This document shows, one piece after another, positions 17,168 to 25,569 of a DNA stretch of 64,000 nucleotides. The notes beneath the pieces were generated by a model. It did no database searches. It was given only the letters and a program-made list of their open reading frames with translations, and was not told where the DNA came from. The stretch spans positions 620,001 through 684,000 of the forward strand of contig NC_015671.1 in NCBI RefSeq assembly GCF_000218545.1, given 5' to 3'. The position numbers were made by a program, and so were the translations under genes. Every line of letters starts with the position of its first letter. Position 1 is the first letter of the stretch. The DNA is from Cellulomonas gilvus ATCC 13127. Lineage in GTDB: Bacteria > Actinomycetota > Actinomycetes > Actinomycetales > Cellulomonadaceae.

Positions 17168-17239
17168 TCCGCCCTGGTGTAACGGCAGCACACAGGCCTT
17201 TGGTGCCTCGAGGTCCGGGTTCGAATCCTGGGGGCGGAG
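17168..17239 (+). tRNA. tRNA-Gln (anticodon TTG)
   Basis: A 72-nt cloverleaf. The acceptor strands TCCGCCC and GGGCGGA pair fully, the discriminator is G, and CCA is not encoded. The anticodon loop CTTTGGT gives TTG, reading CAA (and CAG by wobble). The anticodon stem has one C-C mismatch at its outer end. The T-arm carries GGTTCGAATCC. The D-arm GTGTAACGGCAGCAC is typical of bacterial tRNA-Gln. An accessory region starts directly downstream, but no integrase or repeated tRNA 3' end is seen. Confidence 0.92.
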
Positions 17240-17476
17240 CGCACGAGCCCGTTGTGGCCCGCAGGCGGGTGCCGGCCGTTAATGTCGCCTCACCGATGCC
17301 ACCGCCGGCACCGTGACACCAGGGGGATCGATGAGCGGCACCCGACACGTACATCTGCGACCTGATGGCGGGCGCGCCCGTCGCCGGCTCGATGAGCGCC
17401 ACGCCGAATGCCCGTCGCGCCGTCCATGACGGGTGCGACGAGCAGGGCGGGGTCGGCCTCGCGCACCGGGTACCGG

Positions 17477-18640
17477 ATGGTGGGCGGGCGCCACCCGCTC
17501 ACGGCTCGACTCGTCGTCGTCGTGACGCTGGCGCTGGTCGCCGCGTGCACGGGTCCGGACAACCCGGCGCCGCCGGAGCCGACCGGCGACGAGACCTCGC
17601 AGCCTGGCCCCGTGCCCACCGCCGCGAGCTCCGCGACGCCAGCACCCGGCGGCGTTGGTGAGCTCGCCGTGGTGGACGTCTCGAACGACAACGCGGGGTG
17701 GACGGCGGTCGATGTCCCGGACGGGTTCATGTCGACGATCGCCGCCACGGACGACGTCCTGGTCGGGACGATCCAGGACTCTGCCGGCAGCGAGTCGGCG
17801 TTCGCGATGCTCGCGTCCGGTGACGTGCGCACGCTTCCGGGCGATGCGGGCGAGATCCCGCAGCAGGGGTCGGTCCGAGACGACGGCTCCGCGGTGTTCG
17901 GGGTGGGCAACGACGACACCAGCGACTACCGCGTCGTCCACTGGGATCCGGTCTCCGGGAAGTCCCGGGTGCTGCTCGAGTCACCAGGGATCTGGAGCGA
18001 GACCGCCGTCGTGGACGACACGCTCTACCTGAACCGACCTCACGACGACGGGCTCGTCTGCCTCGATCAGACGTCCGTCGCACGGCCGGGCGAACCCACG
18101 ACGGTCGAGTGCGCAGCCGAGGGAGGGCGAATCAACTACGTGAAGGTGGCGGACGACGACACGCTCACCTACATGGTCTACCCCGACGACGGTGAGTGCG
18201 GTGCCGTGCACGGCATCACGCCGCAGCAGTCCGCTGCGCTCCGAGGGGTGGACTGCATCTCGCGGGCAGTCGCGGACAGGAACCTGGTCGCATGGACGGG
18301 GGCACCTGAGACGAGCGCGGACGGCGTCAACTACTTCAAGTCTCCGCTGCGAGCCCTCGACGAGGGTCGCATCTACGACCTGGGCGAGACATCGGTCGGC
18401 GGGGCAGCGATCTGCCATGGCGCGGGCTACTGGACGACCGACGGCGCGGGAGGGCCCGAGGAGGTCCGACGGTGGAAGCCCGGGTCTGACATCGAGGTGA
18501 TCTACCGCTCACCCGACAAGAACTCCCTGGACAGCTACACCACCTCAATGCCGTTCTGCGGCGGCAGCACGGTGCTGATCCAGAGGATCGGGTGGACCGG
18601 CAGGTCGAAGCAGGAGCTGCTCACCAGCTCGGCGACCTGA
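17477..18640 (+). CDS. Predicted lipoprotein of unknown function
   Basis: A 387-residue exported lipoprotein: signal peptide with TARLVVVVTLALVAAC, lipidated C24, then a Pro/Thr-rich tether (to about residue 60). The mature part has repeated segments such as AATDDVLVGTIQDSAG, VVDDTLYLNRP and VADRNLVAWTGA, which suggest a beta-propeller, but no catalytic motif is recognised. It contains several cysteines that could form disulfides. Codons ending in A or T are more frequent than in the flanking housekeeping genes. The ATG at 17477 gives a normal signal peptide; the frame is open to an earlier ATG at 17408. It lies between tRNA-Gln and the ABC cassette. Confidence 0.65.
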   Translation: MVGGRHPLTARLVVVVTLALVAACTGPDNPAPPEPTGDETSQPGPVPTAASSATPAPGGVGELAVVDVSNDNAGWTAVDVPDGFMSTIAATDDVLVGTIQDSAGSESAFAMLASGDVRTLPGDAGEIPQQGSVRDDGSAVFGVGNDDTSDYRVVHWDPVSGKSRVLLESPGIWSETAVVDDTLYLNRPHDDGLVCLDQTSVARPGEPTTVECAAEGGRINYVKVADDDTLTYMVYPDDGECGAVHGITPQQSAALRGVDCISRAVADRNLVAWTGAPETSADGVNYFKSPLRALDEGRIYDLGETSVGGAAICHGAGYWTTDGAGGPEEVRRWKPGSDIEVIYRSPDKNSLDSYTTSMPFCGGSTVLIQRIGWTGRSKQELLTSSAT

Positions 18641-18754
18641 GCGACATCGCCGCCACTGGACGGCCAAGGGCTCGCCTCGGTCCGGGGAGTGGATGATGCT
18701 CCGTACGCGCGGATTAGGCGGTCCAGACCGTCGACGAGCGCCGCTCGGCTCGGC

Positions 18755-18760
18755 TAGGTT
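18755..18760 (+). promoter_or_regulatory. -10 box upstream of ABC cassette 1
   Basis: TAGGTT with a weak TCGACG about 18 nt upstream. The predicted leader is about 75 nt and ends with AGGGGGAG before the ATG at 18842. Confidence 0.4.
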
Positions 18761-18841
18761 GCTGAGCGGCCGATCTGAGCCCGGGGTTCGACGGCCCCCT
18801 CGAGGCAGGCGCGGCGCAGGAGCGGTCACAGGGGGAGTTGG

Positions 18842-19591
18842 ATGAAGCGCTACGGCGCCGAGGAGCACGCGAGGGTCCTCGCACTGGACGGTGCGGTGGT
18901 CTCGCGGGGCGCCTTCACCCTCGGCCCTGTCGATGTGGCGTTCGGGTCAGGCGTGACCGCCCTGCTCGGTGCGAACGGCGCGGGGAAGACCACCCTCATC
19001 CAGCTGGTCGTCGGGCTGCTCCCGGCGAGGCAGGGGAGCGTGCGCCAGCACGGTGGCGCGGCCGGCGCTCCGATGTCCGTCGGGTATCTTCCCCAGGACT
19101 TCACCGCGCCGCGGCATGTCCGTGTGTTCGACTACCTGCGGTTCATCGCGTGGGCGAAGTCCACCAGGGACCACGCGATCGAGGTGCGCGCGATCAGCGA
19201 GGCGCTCGAGGCCGTCGGCCTGGCCTCCGTGGGTCGCCAACGCGTGGGCACGCTCTCCGGTGGGATGCTCCGGCGTCTGGGCGTCGCCCAGGCATTGCTG
19301 GGATCGCCCCCCGCGATCGTGCTCGACGAGCCGACGGTCGGCCTGGACCCGGTGCAGCGCATCGACCTGCGCGATCTCCTGCGCGAGCTGGGGGAGCGCG
19401 TGACGGTGGTCTTGTCCACGCACCTCGCGGAGGATGTCGCGTCGGTGGCCGACGGCGTCGTCGTCCTGCGGGAAGGCCAGGCGGTGTTCGCGGGGACCGT
19501 CGACGAACTGGTGTTGCTCGACGGGACGAGTGAACGCACGGGTGCTGCCGTCGAGCGCGGATTCCTCGCGGCGGTGCGGGGCAGCGCATGA
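18842..19591 (+). CDS. ABC transporter ATP-binding protein (cassette 1, gene 1)
   Basis: A 249-residue ATPase. Walker A is GANGAGKT (43-50), the Q-loop VGYLPQDF, the signature LSGGM (138-142) followed by LRRLGVAQALL, Walker B PAIVLDEPTVGLDPVQR, and the H-loop VVLSTHLAEDVASVADGVVVL. The LSGGM-R signature and DPVQR are shared with the paralogue at 58964. This family usually works with ABC-2-type exporters (drug, antibiotic peptide or lipid export). Its stop overlaps the start of gene 2 (ATGA). The substrate is unknown. Confidence 0.9.
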   Translation: MKRYGAEEHARVLALDGAVVSRGAFTLGPVDVAFGSGVTALLGANGAGKTTLIQLVVGLLPARQGSVRQHGGAAGAPMSVGYLPQDFTAPRHVRVFDYLRFIAWAKSTRDHAIEVRAISEALEAVGLASVGRQRVGTLSGGMLRRLGVAQALLGSPPAIVLDEPTVGLDPVQRIDLRDLLRELGERVTVVLSTHLAEDVASVADGVVVLREGQAVFAGTVDELVLLDGTSERTGAAVERGFLAAVRGSA

Positions 19592-20919
19592 GCGGCGCGA
19601 TCCGCGCGGTCGAGCCCGCGCCGATGGTCCTCGAGCCCGTCGAACCGGGGCGTGCACGGTCTCGTGGCGTCACCTCGTGGTCCGGTCCGCGGTACGTGCT
19701 CCGGTACGGCCTGGTGCTCTGGGCCGTGCTCGCCACCGTCGGTGCGGAGCTGGCGGTGGCCGCGCAGCGGGGGATGCAGTGGCGTGGTGATCTGGTGTGG
19801 ACGATCGACTGGCTCCCCGTCGCGTTCATCATCGTCGGCCCGGTCGTGTCGGGGCTTGCCGCCGTCGACACGTGCCGGCTCGCCGAAGGTGCGGAGCACA
19901 CGACGCGCTCGCGCCTCGCTCGTTCGCCCTCCACGGCGGTAGCGGCCACCTACGCCGGACTTGTCGGAGCGGCGCACCTCGGGGTGCTCGCGGCGATGCT
20001 GATCGTGTCCGCTCCTCCCGTGGGCGACCCGTTTGCGTTCCTCGCCGTGGGCGTGCAACTCGCCATCCTCGCCGTCTTCGCCATACTCGGGACCGCAATC
20101 GGCCGTTTCGCCGGACCGTTGGTCGGCGGCGCTACAGCCGCACTGACAGCGCTCGCTGCGGTGTTCGTGGCTTCGTCGCCTACGGGACACATCGTGTTGC
20201 TCGAGGTGGGCGGCGCGACTATCCCACGCGTCGGGTACCGCTACGACGGTTCCCATCTGGCGCTGCAACTGCTCGCGCTGGTGCTGTGCGCCGTCGCGCT
20301 CGTCGCACCGCGTCCGCGCGAGGGCCGGCGCATCCGCGCCGTGAGCCGACGAGATGCTGCGCTCGCCCTCGCAGCCGTGATCGCGCTCGGAGCCATCTGC
20401 GCGGTCCCCACGTCCAAGCGGCTGAGCGAGACGGATGCGATGCCCGACTCGTGCGCCCTGACGGAGGGTGTGGAGACCTGCTTCTACGCGCAGCACCAGC
20501 GCGTCGCCGCGGAGTTCCGGGAGAAGCTGGCCCCCATCATCACCGCGACGCGCGAGCAGGGATTCGGCGAGCTACTGCCGGCGCGCGCCGCCGAGGCGAG
20601 CCGGACGCTCCTGCCACAGGCAGCCGACCCGTCAGTGGCACCGCTCTACGTGATGCCTGAGCACCTCCAGGGCGTCCGTCCGACCACGTCCGAGATCATC
20701 AGCGGCATGGTGTCGCCAGTGCACTGCGCGCAGGTCCAGCAGGACGAACCGCCGTCGGAGCAGTACTGGCGCGATCTTGACGCCCTGACGGTGACCTGGG
20801 TCGAGCTGGTGGAGCCGGACTACGGCGCCTCGGTCGGTTACGTGGGTGCGAGGCTCGACGCAGACGACGCGTCCGAGATCCTGGAGGGCTTCCGGACGTG
20901 CACATATCCCCACTTCTAG
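19588..20919 (+). CDS. ABC cassette 1 membrane protein with four-cysteine ectodomain
   Basis: A 443-residue membrane protein. About six hydrophobic segments lie in residues 30-280 (for example YGLVLWAVLATVGAELAVA, LPVAFIIVGPVVSGLAAV, AILAVFAILGTAIG). After the last helix (ALALAAVIALGAICAV) comes a 160-residue soluble domain with four cysteines, C289, C298, C380 and C438, expected outside the cell and able to form two disulfides. The paralogue at 59686 keeps all four at matching positions, with shared motifs RVAxE, PARxxEAS, VxPxHC, DLDxLxxTW and a terminal FRTCTY. I do not recognise a named family. As gene 2 of the cassette it is the likely permease subunit or a membrane receptor for the ATPase. 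Confidence 0.75.
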   Translation: MSGAIRAVEPAPMVLEPVEPGRARSRGVTSWSGPRYVLRYGLVLWAVLATVGAELAVAAQRGMQWRGDLVWTIDWLPVAFIIVGPVVSGLAAVDTCRLAEGAEHTTRSRLARSPSTAVAATYAGLVGAAHLGVLAAMLIVSAPPVGDPFAFLAVGVQLAILAVFAILGTAIGRFAGPLVGGATAALTALAAVFVASSPTGHIVLLEVGGATIPRVGYRYDGSHLALQLLALVLCAVALVAPRPREGRRIRAVSRRDAALALAAVIALGAICAVPTSKRLSETDAMPDSCALTEGVETCFYAQHQRVAAEFREKLAPIITATREQGFGELLPARAAEASRTLLPQAADPSVAPLYVMPEHLQGVRPTTSEIISGMVSPVHCAQVQQDEPPSEQYWRDLDALTVTWVELVEPDYGASVGYVGARLDADDASEILEGFRTCTYPHF

Positions 20920-21554
20920 AGGGGTCGAGGCGTCCGCGCCCCGTCCTCGTCGCAGTTCTCGCGGCGACGGGCTTTCGGCACGCCGCGTGGTTCGCCGGCG
21001 CTGCGGCCGCGACCGCGCTCGTGGCGCGCGATGCCTCCGTCGAGCGGGTGGGCCCGTTGCAGCTCCAACCACCCGTTCCGGTCCTCATGCTTGTTCCCGC
21101 GCTGCTCGCGATCGGCTGCGCGCTGGCTCACCAAGCGCTACCGTGCGGCGTCCTCACGCGTTCGCGGCGCACGACCGCCGCTGTCAGCGGCTCGTACGCG
21201 GTGTTCCTGGCGGCTGCGGTCGCGGTGGTCTGCCTGAGCGCGGCGTGGGCCCGGGTGGACGTCCGAGACGGCTCGCTCCGGAACCTCGGGTGGATGGTGG
21301 GCCTCGCACTCGGGACGTCGGCACTCGCGGGAGTCCGGCTCGCGTGGTTGCCGTTGGTGTGTGCGCTCGGCTTCGCGATGCTGTCCACGCCGGGCAGCAC
21401 GCTCGCGACCTTCGTCTTCGCCCCGACGACGACGCCGTGGCAGGTCGGCATCGCGGGTGGGCTGCTCGCTGCTGGTCTCGCGCTGGCGTTGTGGGACCCG
21501 CGCCACCTGTCCTACCCACGGGCGTTCGCTGCCACGCGGAAGAGCGCCGTCTAG
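20898..21554 (+). CDS. ABC cassette 1 second membrane protein
   Basis: A 218-residue protein with about six hydrophobic segments (VLVAVLAATGFRHAAWFAG, VPVLMLVPALLAIGCALAH, GSYAVFLAAAVAVVCLSAAW, LGWMVGLALGTSALAGV, WQVGIAGGLLAAGLALAL) and a short tail after LWDPRHLSYP. The GTG at 20898 lies inside gene 2, using the ACG-TGC of its terminal FRTCTY, and is the only usable start before the first helix. The paralogue at 61044 has the same LDPRSPGYL ending. Probably a second permease subunit. Its TAG stop shares a CTAG palindrome with the stop of the convergent MarR gene. Confidence 0.72.
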   Translation: MHISPLLEGSRRPRPVLVAVLAATGFRHAAWFAGAAAATALVARDASVERVGPLQLQPPVPVLMLVPALLAIGCALAHQALPCGVLTRSRRTTAAVSGSYAVFLAAAVAVVCLSAAWARVDVRDGSLRNLGWMVGLALGTSALAGVRLAWLPLVCALGFAMLSTPGSTLATFVFAPTTTPWQVGIAGGLLAAGLALALWDPRHLSYPRAFAATRKSAV

Positions 21555-22000
21555 GCGCCCGGATCGCCGCGCAGGGAGCGGACCATCGCCTGCAGCAGCC
21601 GGAACGCGTGGGCCCGATCGGCCTCGCTCATGCCGGACAGCATCCGGTCCTCGACGGACCGGACCGCGCGGGTGGCCTGCTCGAGCTCGCGTCGTCCGCG
21701 TGGTGTGAGGCGCGTGGGCAGGACCTTGCCGGCGGTCGGCTCCGCCCGGGTGACGTACCCCTCGTTCTCGAGCGCCTGGAGCAGGACGTTCATCGACTGC
21801 CGCGTCACGAACACGCCCCGGGCGAGCTCCGCGCCCGACAGGCCCGGGCGTTGCGCCAGGAGCTCGAGGCAGGAGTAGCGCGTCACCGTCATGCCGAGCG
21901 GCCGCAGCACCTCCTCCATAGCGGCGCGGAGCGCGCTCGACGTCTCCTTGAGCAGGTACCCGAGCGACGTCTCGAGGTCGATGCCCGCGCGTTGACTCAT
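21551..22000 (-). CDS. MarR family regulator of the divergent VOC gene
   Basis: A 149-residue winged-helix repressor; the recognition helix is GVFVTRQSMNVLLQALE and the wing TAGKVLPTRLTP. The start at 22000 (MSQRAGIDLETSLG) is preferred over one 16 codons upstream because the earlier codons overlap the operator and match no family sequence. It is divergent from the VOC gene at 22063, with two copies of the same inverted repeat between them, one touching its own start codon, so it very likely represses both itself and that gene. The ligand is unknown, presumably a small electrophile or antibiotic handled by the VOC protein. Confidence 0.88.
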   Translation of the reverse strand: MSQRAGIDLETSLGYLLKETSSALRAAMEEVLRPLGMTVTRYSCLELLAQRPGLSGAELARGVFVTRQSMNVLLQALENEGYVTRAEPTAGKVLPTRLTPRGRRELEQATRAVRSVEDRMLSGMSEADRAHAFRLLQAMVRSLRGDPGA

Positions 22001-22044
22001 GTCAGCATCCTGACATACGGTGATGCATGTCAGAAGACTGACAC
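21999..22044. promoter_or_regulatory. Twin MarR operator and VOC promoter
   Basis: Two copies of TGTCAG-N4-CTGACA: 22000-22015 (spacer CATC) and 22028-22043 (spacer AAGA), 28 bp centre to centre. A -10 TACGGT for the VOC gene (22016-22021) lies between them, so the second site covers its transcription start, and the first overlaps the MarR start codon. Confidence 0.85.
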
Positions 22045-22062
22045 GCATCCGAGGAGATCCCC

Positions 22063-22431
22063 ATGCCCGTCACCGGCCCCGACTTCATCTCCCTGCAGGC
22101 GCGCGACCTCGCGGCGTCGCAGGCGTTCTACGAGACCTACCTCGGCCTGACCCGGTCGCAGGCGGGGCCGCCGCACGCGGTCGTCTTCGAGACGACGCCC
22201 ATCGCGTTCGCCCTCCGCGAGGTCGTCCCCGGCACCGACCTCGACGCGGTCCCGCACCCGGGCGTCGGCGCCGCGATCTGGCTGCATGCCACGGACGCCC
22301 AGGCCATCCACGACGCGCTCGCGGCCGACGGGCACACCATCGTCTCGGCACCGGTCGACGGCCCCTTCGGCCGGACCTTCACGTTCGCCGACCCGGACGG
22401 CTACCGGATCACGCTGCACGACCGCGCATGA
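22063..22431 (+). CDS. VOC (glyoxalase/bleomycin-resistance) superfamily protein
   Basis: A 122-residue protein with the two beta-alpha-beta-beta-beta modules of the vicinal-oxygen-chelate fold: DFISLQARDLAASQAFYETYLGL opens the first (shown by ARDLAASQAFYETYLG), ADPDGYRITLHDRA closes the second. Members open epoxides, conjugate thiols or bind antibiotics, often with a divalent metal; the exact reaction cannot be told. A GAGGAG Shine-Dalgarno precedes the ATG. The gene is divergent from, and operator-linked to, the MarR regulator. Confidence 0.88.
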   Translation: MPVTGPDFISLQARDLAASQAFYETYLGLTRSQAGPPHAVVFETTPIAFALREVVPGTDLDAVPHPGVGAAIWLHATDAQAIHDALAADGHTIVSAPVDGPFGRTFTFADPDGYRITLHDRA

Positions 22432-22525
22432 GCGAACGGCATCGCTCCCCGGCTCCTGCCGCCGCCGTCCGGGTGGTGTGAGCCGCGACTCGGCCGGACC
22501 GGCAGGGGCCCCCCGATGGCGGCGG

Positions 22526-22531
22526 TAGAGT
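22526..22531 (+). promoter_or_regulatory. -10 box of glmU-prs
   Basis: TAGAGT about 64 nt before the glmU GTG; GAGGAG (about 22579) serves as Shine-Dalgarno. Confidence 0.45.
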
Positions 22532-22594
22532 GACCGACGCGCACGGTTCCGCCGCCCGGACCCATTCGGGCACATCCGCGAGGAGCACCCACAG

Positions 22595-24295
22595 GTGACG
22601 ACCCCCCGCCCAGCCGCCGTCATCGTCCTCGCCGCAGGTGAAGGAACGCGGATGCGCTCGGCGACACCCAAGGTCCTGCACACCCTGGCCGGCCGCAGCA
22701 TGCTGGGCCACGCGCTGGCGTCGGCCCAGGCGCTCGAGCCGGGTCGCGTCGTCGTGGTGGTCCGCCACGAGCGCGAGAAGGTCGCGGAGCACGTCGCGCA
22801 GGTCGCGCCGGGTGCGCTGATCGCCGACCAGGACGCGATCCCGGGCACGGGCCGCGCGGTCCAGGTGGCGATGAGCGCGTTGGACGCCGCCGCGCAGGCG
22901 GGTGCGGTCGCCGCGCTCGACGGTCCGGGGGCGCCGGGCTCGGCGTCGGGCGTGCTGCTCGAGGGCGCGATCGTCGTGATCGCGGGGGACGTGCCGCTGC
23001 TCGACGCGGGAACGCTGGGCGAGCTGCTCGCGGCGCACCACGCGGACGGCAACGCGGTCACGGTGCTGACCACCGAGCTCGAGGACGCCACGGGCTACGG
23101 CCGCATCCTGCGCGAGCCGGGGACGGGTGACGTCCTGGGCATCGTCGAGCACAAGGACGCGACCGAGGAGCAGCGCGAGGTCCGGGAGATCAACTCCTCG
23201 ATCTACGTGTTCGACGCGGCGGTACTGCGCGGCGCGCTCGGCCGGCTGGGCCGGGACAACGCGCAGGGCGAGGTGTACCTGACGGACGTGCTGGCGATCG
23301 CGCGCGGCGACGGCGGGCACGTGCGCGCGCTGCGCACCGACGACCCGTTCGTCGTCGAGGGTGTCAACGACCGCGTGCAGCTCGCGGTGCTGCGCGCCGA
23401 GCTCAACCGTCGCCTGCTCGAGGACTGGATGCGCGAGGGCGTGACGGTGGTCGACCCGGCCACCACGTGGGTGGACGTGGACGTCGAGCTCGAGCGCGAC
23501 GTGACGATCCTGCCGGGCACGCAGCTGCTCGGGGCGACGGTGGTCCGCGAGGGTGCGACGGTGGGCCCGGACACCACGCTGACGGACGTCGAGGTGGGTG
23601 CGCGTGCGACGGTCACGCGCACGCACGGGAGCCTCGCGGTCATCGGGGAGAAGGCGAGCGTCGGCCCGTACGCCTACCTGCGGCCGGGCACGGTCCTGGG
23701 CCGCAAGGGCAAGATCGGCACGTTCGTCGAGACGAAGAACGCGCAGATCGGCGAGGGCTCGAAGGTCCCGCACCTGTCTTACATCGGGGACGCGACGATC
23801 GGCGAGCACTCCAACGTGGGTGCCGCGTCGGTCACGGTCAACTACGACGGCGTGCACAAGCACCGCACGACGATCGGCTCGCACGCCCGCACGGGCGCGG
23901 ACAACATGTTCGTCGCGCCGGTCACGGTGGGCGACGGCGCGTACACGGGTGCCGGCTCGGTGATCCGCCGCGACGTCCCCGCGGGCGCCCTGGGCGTGAG
24001 CGCGGGCGCGCAGCGCAACATCGAGGGCTGGGTCGCACGGTCGCGTCCGGGCACGCCCGCGGCCGAGGCCGCGCGCGCGGTGACGGGTCCGACGAGCGCG
24101 TCGGGCACGACGAGCGGCGCGGGCCACCAGGGCGGGCACGAGCTGTCCCCGCAGGCGCGCGCCGAGCTCGAGCGCGCCGCGACCGCTGCCAAGGGTGTCC
24201 CCGTGACGCCGCCCCCCGCGCTGCCGGACCAGCCGGCACATCTTCCCGAGCCGGACGCCACGCCCGGTCGCAGCACCGACACGAAGGATGCGTGA
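22595..24295 (+). CDS. glmU: Bifunctional GlmU: GlcN-1-P acetyltransferase / GlcNAc-1-P uridylyltransferase
   Basis: Makes UDP-GlcNAc, the precursor of peptidoglycan and of the polymer locus downstream. The N-terminal pyrophosphorylase domain has [18 protein letters not shown] (signature G-x-G-T-x-M-K-like), AGDVPLL and ATGYGRI. The C-terminal left-handed beta-helix has hexapeptide repeats from about residue 270 and the acetyl-CoA region [29 protein letters not shown] and [11 protein letters not shown]. At 566 residues it is about 100 longer than E. coli GlmU; the extra is a low-complexity Ala/Pro/Gly tail after residue 490, as in mycobacteria. Its stop overlaps the prs start (TGATG). Confidence 0.96.
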   Translation: MTTPRPAAVIVLAAGEGTRMRSATPKVLHTLAGRSMLGHALASAQALEPGRVVVVVRHEREKVAEHVAQVAPGALIADQDAIPGTGRAVQVAMSALDAAAQAGAVAALDGPGAPGSASGVLLEGAIVVIAGDVPLLDAGTLGELLAAHHADGNAVTVLTTELEDATGYGRILREPGTGDVLGIVEHKDATEEQREVREINSSIYVFDAAVLRGALGRLGRDNAQGEVYLTDVLAIARGDGGHVRALRTDDPFVVEGVNDRVQLAVLRAELNRRLLEDWMREGVTVVDPATTWVDVDVELERDVTILPGTQLLGATVVREGATVGPDTTLTDVEVGARATVTRTHGSLAVIGEKASVGPYAYLRPGTVLGRKGKIGTFVETKNAQIGEGSKVPHLSYIGDATIGEHSNVGAASVTVNYDGVHKHRTTIGSHARTGADNMFVAPVTVGDGAYTGAGSVIRRDVPAGALGVSAGAQRNIEGWVARSRPGTPAAEAARAVTGPTSASGTTSGAGHQGGHELSPQARAELERAATAAKGVPVTPPPALPDQPAHLPEPDATPGRSTDTKDA

Positions 24296-25281
24296 TGACC
24301 GGCATCGTCTCCCCCGACGGCGAGAAGCGACTGGTCGTCGTCTCCGGCCGGGCGCACGTCGACCTCGCCGAGTCCGTGGCGAGCGAGCTGGGCATCGAGC
24401 TGGTGCCGACGACCGCCTACGACTTCGCGAACGGCGAGATCTACACGCGGTTCGGTGAGTCGGTGCGGGGGAGCGACGCGTTCGTGCTGCAGTCGCACGC
24501 GTCCCCGGTGATCAACAAGTGGATCATGGAGCAGCTGCTCATGGTCGACGCGCTCAAGCGGGCGTCGGCCAAGACGATCACGGTGGTCGCCCCGTTCTAC
24601 GGCTACGCGCGCCAGGACAAGAAGAGCCGCGGCCGCGAGCCCATCTCGGCCCGCCTGCTCGCGGACATGTTCAAGACGGCGGGCGCCGACCGCATCATGT
24701 CCGTGGACCTGCACACCGCGCAGATCCAGGGCTTCTTCGACGGACCCGTGGACCACCTGTGGGCCATGCCGATCCTGGTCGACTACGTCCGCACGCGCGT
24801 GGACTCCACCAACGTCACCGTCGTCTCGCCCGACGCGGGGCGCATCCGCGTCGCCGAGCAGTGGGCCGCGAAGCTGGGCGGCGGGCCGCTCGCGTTCGTG
24901 CACAAGACGCGTGACGTCCGCTCGGCGAACAAGTCGGTGGCCAACCGCGTCGTCGGCGACGTCGAGGGCCGCTCGTGCGTCCTGGTCGACGACCTGATCG
25001 ACACCGCGGGCACGATCGCGGAGGCCGTGCGGGTGCTCAAGGAGGCGGGGGCGAAGGACGTCATCGTCGCCGCGACGCACGGCATCCTGTCCGACCCGGC
25101 CGTGGACCGTCTGCAGCACTGCGGCGTGCGTGAGGTGGTCATCACCGACACGCTGCCGATCGAGGACGACAAGCGGTTCGAGCAGCTCACGGTGCTCTCG
25201 ATCGCGCCGCTGATCGCGCGCGCGATCCGCGAGGTCTTCGACGACGGCTCGGTGACGAGCCTGTTCGACGGCAACGCCTGA
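24295..25281 (+). CDS. prs: Ribose-phosphate pyrophosphokinase
   Basis: Makes PRPP from ribose 5-phosphate and ATP for nucleotide, His, Trp and NAD synthesis. The 328-residue class I enzyme shows the flexible-loop region YGYARQDKKSRGREPISAR (shown to 19 residues), the metal site VDLHTAQIQGFF, and the PRPP-binding loop VLVDDLIDTAGTI. Regulatory-loop residues around PDAGRIRVAEQWA are typical. The glmU-prs pairing, here with overlapping stop and start, is conserved in actinobacteria and ties UDP-GlcNAc and PRPP supply to one transcript. Confidence 0.97.
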   Translation: MTGIVSPDGEKRLVVVSGRAHVDLAESVASELGIELVPTTAYDFANGEIYTRFGESVRGSDAFVLQSHASPVINKWIMEQLLMVDALKRASAKTITVVAPFYGYARQDKKSRGREPISARLLADMFKTAGADRIMSVDLHTAQIQGFFDGPVDHLWAMPILVDYVRTRVDSTNVTVVSPDAGRIRVAEQWAAKLGGGPLAFVHKTRDVRSANKSVANRVVGDVEGRSCVLVDDLIDTAGTIAEAVRVLKEAGAKDVIVAATHGILSDPAVDRLQHCGVREVVITDTLPIEDDKRFEQLTVLSIAPLIARAIREVFDDGSVTSLFDGNA

Positions 25282-25331
25282 CGAGGGCCTGCGCACGCGC
25301 TGACCGATTCGGGCTGCGGGGCCGCAGCCTG

Positions 25332-25569
25332 TAGGATCCTCAGGTTGCCTCGGCGAGGGACGTCGGACGGTCCAGCACTCTTGGAGCACCGCCCGTCAGG
25401 TCCGTGATCGACAGGGTGAGCGCCTCCGTGCGTGCGCCTGCCCGTCCTGCGCCCCACGTCGAGGCCGCACCCCCGTCGTCCCTCGCGGACCACCCCGGCC
25501 CTCGTGCCGCCTTCACGTTCGCCATCACCGATCGTCGCGCCCCCGGGCGCCCGCACCACTGGAGTCATC
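25332..25569 (+). promoter_or_regulatory. Promoter and long leader of rplY
   Basis: TAGGAT (25332-25337), with TTCGGG 18 nt upstream, predicts a leader of about 226 nt. It is GC-rich, with several short stems (for example GCGCCCCCGGGCGC near 25545), and lacks a convincing upstream gene. Ribosomal-protein leaders are often autoregulated; that is inference here. Confidence 0.4.

Noticed and set aside
17331..17429. 32-codon frame starting MSGTRHVHLR after AGGGGGATCG
   Set aside because: Good ribosome-binding site, but the translation is Arg-rich, without motifs, and lies over the possible minus-strand remnant.
17240..17476. Integration site next to tRNA-Gln
   Set aside because: No integrase gene and no second copy of the tRNA 3' end were seen in the window.
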